Of a stretch of DNA of 64,000 nt, positions 58,358 to 64,000 are shown in pieces. The position numbers and the translations under genes are program-made. A model generated the notes under the pieces. That model saw nothing but the letters and a program-made list of their open reading frames with translations, searched no databases and was not told where the DNA came from. The DNA is from Yponomeuta sedellus (lineage: Eukaryota > Arthropoda > Insecta > Lepidoptera > Yponomeutidae), in the NCBI GenBank assembly GCA_934045075.1, contig OW203740.1, positions 15,476,444-15,540,443 on the forward strand, read 5' to 3'. How positions within the stretch are numbered: position 1 is the first letter of the stretch; every line of letters begins with the position of its first letter.

Positions 58358-58864
58358 AAATTGTTGACAAGCCGGCTCGCGATTGCGACAGTCATGCCAT
58401 TCACCTTGTATGTTCGTGACCACACCGCGACATTCAACACCATTTGCGCCCATCAATTACAATGTTTATCGATCAGTATGAAAGGAAGTAATGTACACAT
58501 TTACAAGGGGCCATTGTCTCGAATACTCAGATCCGACTGCAGACGACATTCATTCAATTGATTCGTCTCTTACTCAATGCTCTACCCGCCACATACCTTC
58601 ACTAGAATTATTTAAAACCCCTACTGCGTATGGCATTCCGTCTCGCAAGCACATTGGAACATTTTTAGTAATTGTAAGTAATTATTATATTTTTAATATA
58701 TAAATTCCGAGTCATTGAATATAAGTGACATCTAAGACATATTTTGTTAGACCATACTTAATTTTTGATTGAAAGAAATAGCTACTAAAACTTATAATTT
58801 TAGAAGCAACTTTTCTTAACCAAAGAATTAGTATGTAGTATAGAATAAGTACTTCATCATCACC

Positions 58865-59180
58865 GACCCATTATGTCCCCACCAAGGGGCACGGGTCTCT
58901 ACCCTAAGGAAGGTATAGGCCATACTCCACCACGGAGGCCAAGTCCGGATTGGTGGAGACTTGCAAGACAGTGGCTGATCTTACTGTCAGAAGTTTTCAA
59001 CCTGTAAGGCTCTGACTTGGCTTAACGACTGCCATCTAACGACAGTAGCCTGCACCAACCGCTTAACGTGCCTTGCAAAGGACGGAACCGCTCGGAAAAA
59101 TGCCACTAGCTTTAGTCATAGACGGGTCACCCATCCATGGACTGAAAGCGCCCTATGTTGCTTAACCTTTTTGGTCGTTT
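58865..59180 (-). mobile_element. 5S-like SINE, near full length, diverged
   Basis: On the minus strand: GGTTAAGCAACATAGGG (box A-like), GGATGGGTGACCC (box C-like), a shared body and tail. More diverged than the copy at 60784. Confidence 0.6.
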
Positions 59181-60124
59181 AAGATCACTCAGGTAGCCGG
59201 GGCTACGAGCGATTCTTACGTATTTATTTATTTCACGCATTTCCCACAAGTGTTAGTAACCACGGTGACAACTTTTAGCATAAGAAAACAAAAATATATC
59301 TTATATATCCCTAATTTTACAATTATATCAGACCAGATTTGTCCAAAGTATAAAACTTTTCTCAAAATCACTGAAAATGTTAATAGCTCGAGCGAGCCAG
59401 CATGTCACATGTAACAACAGCCGTAAGATAACCCAAATCTTTCAAAGGCGGAGCTGGCACCGATTTACAACAGTCAACTCTAACGGGCAGCACATTTCAT
59501 AACACCTCACCCTCTCACACATACTTTTACAAACTAAGAGCTACGTTAGAATCTCAGGTTAAGTCACTGGAGAGGAATAGCTCAGTCCTTCTGAGAATGT
59601 CTTTATTTTGTGTTAGTTTTACTTTAGGCCAGAGGTGGCTGTGTCTTGTACTTGTAAGTTATTCTTTTTTCTAATCACTGAGTGATTGGCCTTAATCAGA
59701 GCACATTTGTCTAATACATACAGCCACCAGATATAACCAAGCAGCCAGCCTGCCTCGCTTGGAGTTTCTAGTGTGTATTTGTAATACTCTAAACTGTGAA
59801 GCACAATTCCTTCGCTTAGAAGTGTCCATAAAACGATTTCAAAGATGTATCGCATCTCCATTGCATGTAGTAGTTTTAGAGTTTCAGTGCATAATTGAAG
59901 CTTTGAAACAACAATGAAAGTTTTGCAGCTTTATCATTATGAATTTAACACAAGGGCTGCATAGAAACCACCCGGAAGAAAATGTCAACCAGTCCACTCC
60001 TAACAACAAGCTTCAATTGACAGTGGCCAAGTGCAGTCTCAATTAGTGCATCGGCGGCGACAGACTACTGTCCCTCGCTGGAGTCTAGTCCTAAAAGGGG
60101 TTGAAGCACCATTTACTCGCCTCA

Positions 60125-63100
60125 CTAGGTGTTTGTCGGGTTGGGGGGCGGAGGGAGTGCGGGCGGCTCGCCGGCTGTCCACTGTATGAGGGCGTGTTGC
60201 GGCATCAGCGTCGCTTGAAAGTGGTCCTTGAGAAGGGCGTTGGAGAAGTTGCAGTGCATCTGGTACGCCTCGTTCTCGCGCTCCGTATCGCCGGACAGGC
60301 GGTATAAGTCTGGAAAGAGGCGGCTCGTTAGTTTTGAGACGAGGGACGTTAGCTTTCGCCTTTGTTTCACACAAATGAAGCTAGCGTGAAGATAAAATGT
60401 ATCATTGTTTACAGATTGTTTTACAGACTTACAATTGTTTAACATTACTTAAACAATTGGCGGTCTGATTCAACTTAGATTTAAGAAATAATGGTTGTGT
60501 TCTTTTTTCTGATTGTGCAATAAAGTGATCTCTATCTATCAGTGAATGAAAGAAATATCAACCCCGCCAGGACTAACGAATGATATGCATCCACCATGTT
60601 TAAAGTTCCACATCGACATCGAAAATAAGCATGCAAAAAAGTCCCTTTTTTTGTAGTAATATACTCCACTTTGGAGTTGTCGACCCACACAGAATGAGTA
60701 TGCGAATGAACAGCTGCATCCATCTCTGTAAGGTTACCCAAGCTGATGATGATCCACTGGAGTAACATATCCACTTTGATATGAAGCGCTCGAGGCCTAG
60801 TCGAACAGAGTGACTGAAATCAATCACTTGAGTTAAGCAACAACAGGCGCGGTCAGGTGCAGGATGGGTGACCGTCCCATGACTACCGCTATTCGCATTT
60901 TTCTGAGCGCGTCCGTGCTTCGCAAGGCCGTTGGTGTCGTCATATAATGGCAATCGTTAAGCCTGTCAGAGGCCTTATGGGCGGCTTGATAACTTCTGAC
61001 GGACGGTAAGGCTTACCACTGTCTTACAATCCTCCACCAACCCGGACTAGGCCCCCATGGTGGAGTATGGCCTAACCTTCCTGCGATGCAGGAAGAGACC
61101 CGTGCCCCAGCAGTGGGGACATACAAGGGTTGATATCGATGTTGAGCCAGCCAAAACAATTGAGCCCATGACAGGCAGCACCCACCTTTGAGTATGGCAG
61201 AAGCCCAGAGCTGCACGTGAACGTCTGGGATCTTGCTAGCGAGCTGCATGGCCGGCGTTACCATGTTCATACTCTCGCGCGAGTTGTTGATGGAAAGGAA
61301 TATGTGCCCGAGCAGCACCAGTGAACAAGATGTCAGTCGGTTCAGGTCCTCGGCATTCGCCATCTTGAGTGTCTCGCGGAGGTAGCGTCTGGAACGAAGA
61401 GAGGTTATAAAGTACAGTATGTTAGCTTTTATAATATACCTCCTGCTCTAGAATAGGCTCCAGTTTTCACCGAAAGCACACGAGTGTAATACTACTTCCT
61501 GCTCTGTATAAAACTTTTGTTCACTATTTTGAAAAGTTATGTGAACTTAAGTGTCAAATTAGTTGCGATATTCCTATTACACGAATATATCCGACAGTAG
61601 CGGAGGTATATTCTAAAAGCTAACAGACTGTAGTTTAAATATGGACTTTGTTAACTGATCCGATCAAACTAAATTTTAGAATTCTTTGTATGAAAACTGC
61701 CGTTGACCGCAATTTTTTTAGGATTTTCAACCACCAGATGGGACAAACTTGGGAGACCTAAGGCCGAACACTACGAAGCGGGGATGAGTAACACTAACGC
61801 GGCAAGGCTGAAAGCCGAGGTCAGTTTACGCCGTAAATAACTACTGAGGCTGAAGGCCAACGCGCGCAAGGGGCTTGCGCCCTAGTCTCGTGTTTCTGTT
61901 TGTTATCGAACTTCTCCGAAACGGATTCACAGATATTTATGATTTTTTTTGTGCATTTGTCGGTCTAAGATTAGGTCGTAGCCTAATCAACGTCTGCGGG
62001 GTCATCTATTTTCTACACATTCACAAGATTACCAACCCGCGCCGGCCCCTGCCCCCAGAGAAAAAGCCGAAAAAGCGAGACCACTAATATGAAAGTAAAT
62101 CTGGACTTAATTGCCACTTAGTATACTTTCAAATTAACTGGCACAAACAACAGCAGGTATGAATAAATAACTGTGGCGAGCACATGTCAACTTTGCGCGC
62201 GCACTACATACTCCAACATTGCTGCATAGCGCAATCAAAGTGTTTCCACATGACATACCATAAATATAACGTCTGATTAACAACAGTTGGACCGGCCGTC
62301 CCCGGGCAGAGGAAATTTCCCTTAATAGTGGAAGAGCACGATCACCCGCTCTTCCCTATAATAACGATACGACGCAGAAAGTAGTCAAGAGCAGAACTTA
62401 CTTGGCCTCGTTGTATCGCGCCTGGAAGAAGGCTTGGAGCCCTAGCACGTAGTACGACGCTGCTCGGAGCCCGTGCGCGTACGGCGGGAGAGCTTCCGGC
62501 CTCACCTGTAAAAGATGAACAGCCTTATTTATAAAAAAACAAAGGCAATGCTTCTCTCTGAAACTCTTTGAGCAAATCGCTGTACAGACCGCCCATCAAT
62601 CAAATAATCAATGTATTAACTGTTTGGTTGATGGGCAATCAAACAATCAACGAACCCGCGAGTTCGAGCCCCGGCATGGGTGGAATTTTTAGCCTCTAAA
62701 TAGGTTTTAAAAAATTTCCTTAGTACGGGTTAGTGCATTAAAAATAATATAACCAATGTATTACTTGAGTAGTAGAACTTGTTTGTACCATGTAGCATAG
62801 ATGTGAAAGTTTGTGAAGATGTTTGTTTGGATGCTCAATCACGCAATAACGGCCGTATGGATATACCTGAAACTTGGCATACAGATAGACAAAAATCTGA
62901 AACGAGACATAGGTAACTTGATATCACGGTAATAAGTTCCCTTGGTATAATTTGTGACGAGGGCGAAGCCGCGGGTTAAATCAAGTCTAATATATAAAAA
63001 TCTGGTGTCAGTGTTTGTTATCCAACTCCTCCGAAAGGGCTACACCATTTGTATGATTTTTTTGCGTTAATTTGGTAGGTCTAAGAATAGGTGTTAGACT

Positions 63101-64000
63101 AACCAATATAATAAAAGAACTCATCAAATAATAAAAGAACCAATATAATAAAAGAACTCATCAAATCAACTAGGTTTTATTCAAAATAGCACAGAAACTG
63201 CTTAACGAATTGCACTGAATGTTGACCGCGTCGGCTAGTAGTTCCATGGATCCTGAACATGTTATCTTTGTATGTTCAACACAATGTTAACGTAAATATA
63301 CATTACGTCGTCGTCAGGCTATACTAGTCCACTGCTGGACATAGCCCTCCCCTAATGAGCGCCATAGCGCCCTGTCTTTAGCTTACCGCATCCAGCATCT
63401 GGCTGCAGTTTTTCGCAGATCGTCATCCCACCTAGTCGGAGGGCGTCCTACACTACGTTTGTCGAGTCAGTAATAAATACTTTACATAAATGTATCTAAA
63501 CCTCATAAACCTATTTAGCCTCTAAATAGGTTTTTAAATTTGTTCCTTAGCACGGGTTAGTGCATTAAAAATAAAAATAGTGTAATCATGTGGGTACAGT
63601 GATATCGTTCCGATGTTAAAACCTAACTGCAAAGTAGGTAGTCGGGGCTGTAAGTAATGCAATTTGCTTAAGTCAGATGTCGCTGCCTGTACGTAATACA
63701 GAGAATATTGTAAAGAGGTTCGAAATTTCACTGATGCCGTGAGTCGCCCATTGGCTCAATCGGTAGAGCGCTGGTACGGATAGCCAGAGGTTGCGGGTTC
63801 GAATCCCGGCATGGGTGAAATTTTTAGCCTCTAAATAGGTTTTTAAATAAATGTATAATTTGTAGACTTCAATAGAGAAAGTAGTGGTGAAAGTAGCCAC
63901 TAACCTGCTCCATCAACTGCGCCAGATCGTTATCCCGTCGCCCCCTCAGGTAGACGATCGCCAGGTTTAACTTGGCGAACATCCACAGATCCCGCTCTTG
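60125..64000 (-). CDS. Mau2: MAU2/SCC4 cohesin-loader subunit, C-terminal part
   Basis: Four exons: 64000-63905 (window-truncated, in phase), 62505-62402, 61388-61186 and 60309-60125. Together 195 residues plus stop. All introns are GT-AG (phases 0, 2, 1). Diagnostic runs: [79 protein letters not shown] and [13 protein letters not shown]. They follow the order of animal MAU2, a helical TPR-like protein that partners Nipped-B/NIPBL to load cohesin on chromatin in the nucleus. It ends [11 protein letters not shown] then a Pro-rich tail. Introns hold a 5S-like SINE, a MITE and a repeat. About the last third of a roughly 600-residue protein is visible. Confidence 0.93.
60784..61138 (+). mobile_element. 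5S-like SINE, near full length, in MAU2 intron
   Basis: GAGTTAAGCAACAACAGGCG and GGATGGGTGACCG correspond to 5S rRNA internal control boxes; CTTCCTGCGATGCAGGAAG and TACAAGGGTTGATATCG end it. It lies antisense in the intron between the last two exons, ending about 50 bp past the exon 3 donor side. Confidence 0.7.
61413..61632. mobile_element. MITE family A copy (intact)
   Basis: ACAGTATGTTAGCTTTTATA and the inverted end TAAAAGCTAACAGACTGT. CTTAAGTG at the centre keeps the single TTAA that is duplicated in the 27-kb copy. Confidence 0.85.
61690..62100. repeat. Unclassified GC-rich repeat-like stretch
   Basis: Has GAAGCGGGGATGAGTAACAC and GAAAGCCGAGG phrases. TTTGTTATCGAACTTCTCCG resembles a segment at about 63015-63050. 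Non-coding as far as can be seen. Confidence 0.35.
62172..62361 (-). repeat. 196-bp interspersed repeat, copy 3
   Basis: Same orientation as copy 2: GTGGCGAGCACATGTCAACT at the left, GATCACCCGCTCTTCCC at the right. Its right end is about 40 bp from the MAU2 exon at 62402. Confidence 0.85.
62640..62750 (+). repeat. Partial tRNA-bearing element
   Basis: Only the T-arm (GAGTTCGAGCCCCGGCATGG) and 3' body (AGCCTCTAAATAGG, ACGGGTTAGTGCATTAAAAA) remain. Confidence 0.6.
62800..62985 (+). repeat. Dispersed repeat shared with about 18055-18200
   Basis: GTGAAAGTTTGTGAAGATGT and GAAACTTGGCATACA recur at both places; this copy ends GGCGAAGCCGCGGG. A very common lepidopteran repeat type; class uncertain. 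Confidence 0.6.
63305..63470 (-). mobile_element. RTE-type LINE C-terminal fragment
   Basis: The complement of the 48.8-kb fragment: GGGCGCTCATTAGGGGAGG and GGATGACGATCTGCGAAAA on the minus strand, with substitutions. Confidence 0.7.
63516..63849 (+). repeat. tRNA-bearing element unit in MAU2 intron
   Basis: The 73-nt module is at 63745-63817. Direct repeats CCTCTAAATAGGTTTTTAAA bound the unit at 63516 and 63829, as if one unit of a tandem had kept both junctions. The right end is about 55 bp from the MAU2 exon at 63905. Confidence 0.8.

Larger units (their letters stand above)
52988..60124. other. Convergent intergenic region, repeats
   Basis: Contains SINEs, MITEs, a minisatellite and AT-rich unassigned DNA, listed separately. 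A candidate poly(A) signal AATAAA for the SPMIP1-like gene lies at 53540-53545; one for MAU2 (minus) at 59602-59607. Between about 55350 and 57650 several short ORFs with no known family occur. Confidence 0.45.

Noticed and set aside
57874..58456. 189- and 143-residue ORFs rich in LANYLL/LQITF on the minus strand
   Set aside because: They are translations of the 20/21-bp minisatellite in several frames, with no independent coding evidence.
59619..59861. Hydrophobic minus-strand ORF (LLGYIWWLYVLDK) as a chemoreceptor exon
   Set aside because: No family signature such as the gustatory-receptor C-terminal motif, no convincing acceptor, and it lies in the probable MAU2 3' flank.

Overview
The window looks like nuclear DNA from a lepidopteran insect (moth or butterfly). 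It is AT-rich, gene-poor and split by introns. It is crowded with tRNA- and 5S-like SINEs, non-LTR retrotransposon tails, short inverted-repeat elements (MITEs) and a mariner. Five protein-coding genes can be reconstructed exon by exon with consistent splice phases. Nothing bacterial, no CRISPR array and no functional RNA gene was found. Species cannot be named from the sequence alone.

Layout. About 2.1-15.0 kb (minus): first two coding exons of a receptor-type guanylate cyclase (Gyc76C-like), separated by a 12.5-kb intron. That intron holds a mariner (5588-11909) broken by a 5-kb non-LTR retrotransposon, which is itself broken by a piece of another LINE. About 15-35.5 kb: no gene recognised, only repeats and unassigned AT-rich sequence. 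35774-42112 (minus): complete Ric (RIT-family Ras-like GTPase), five coding exons, including a small Arg-rich last exon with no ATG. 44111-47884 (plus): WDR91 N-terminal homologue, four exons, with a GC-AG first intron and an early stop before any WD40 repeat. 50129-52987 (plus): a 196-residue three-exon protein resembling sperm microtubule inner protein 1. 60125-64000 (minus): last four coding exons of MAU2/SCC4, the cohesin-loader subunit.

The genes do not form a pathway. Ric and the WDR91 homologue are divergent and about 2 kb apart. The SPMIP1-like gene and MAU2 converge across 7 kb of repeats. The most unusual features are a tandemly repeated exon/intron boundary in the cyclase gene, the GC-AG intron and missing WD40 part of the WDR91 homologue, a 209-bp-arm inverted repeat of tRNA-bearing elements in an SPMIP1-like intron, and several nested insertions whose target-site duplications can be read directly. 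Exon models come from reading frames, splice-site consensus and remembered protein families; no database search was run.
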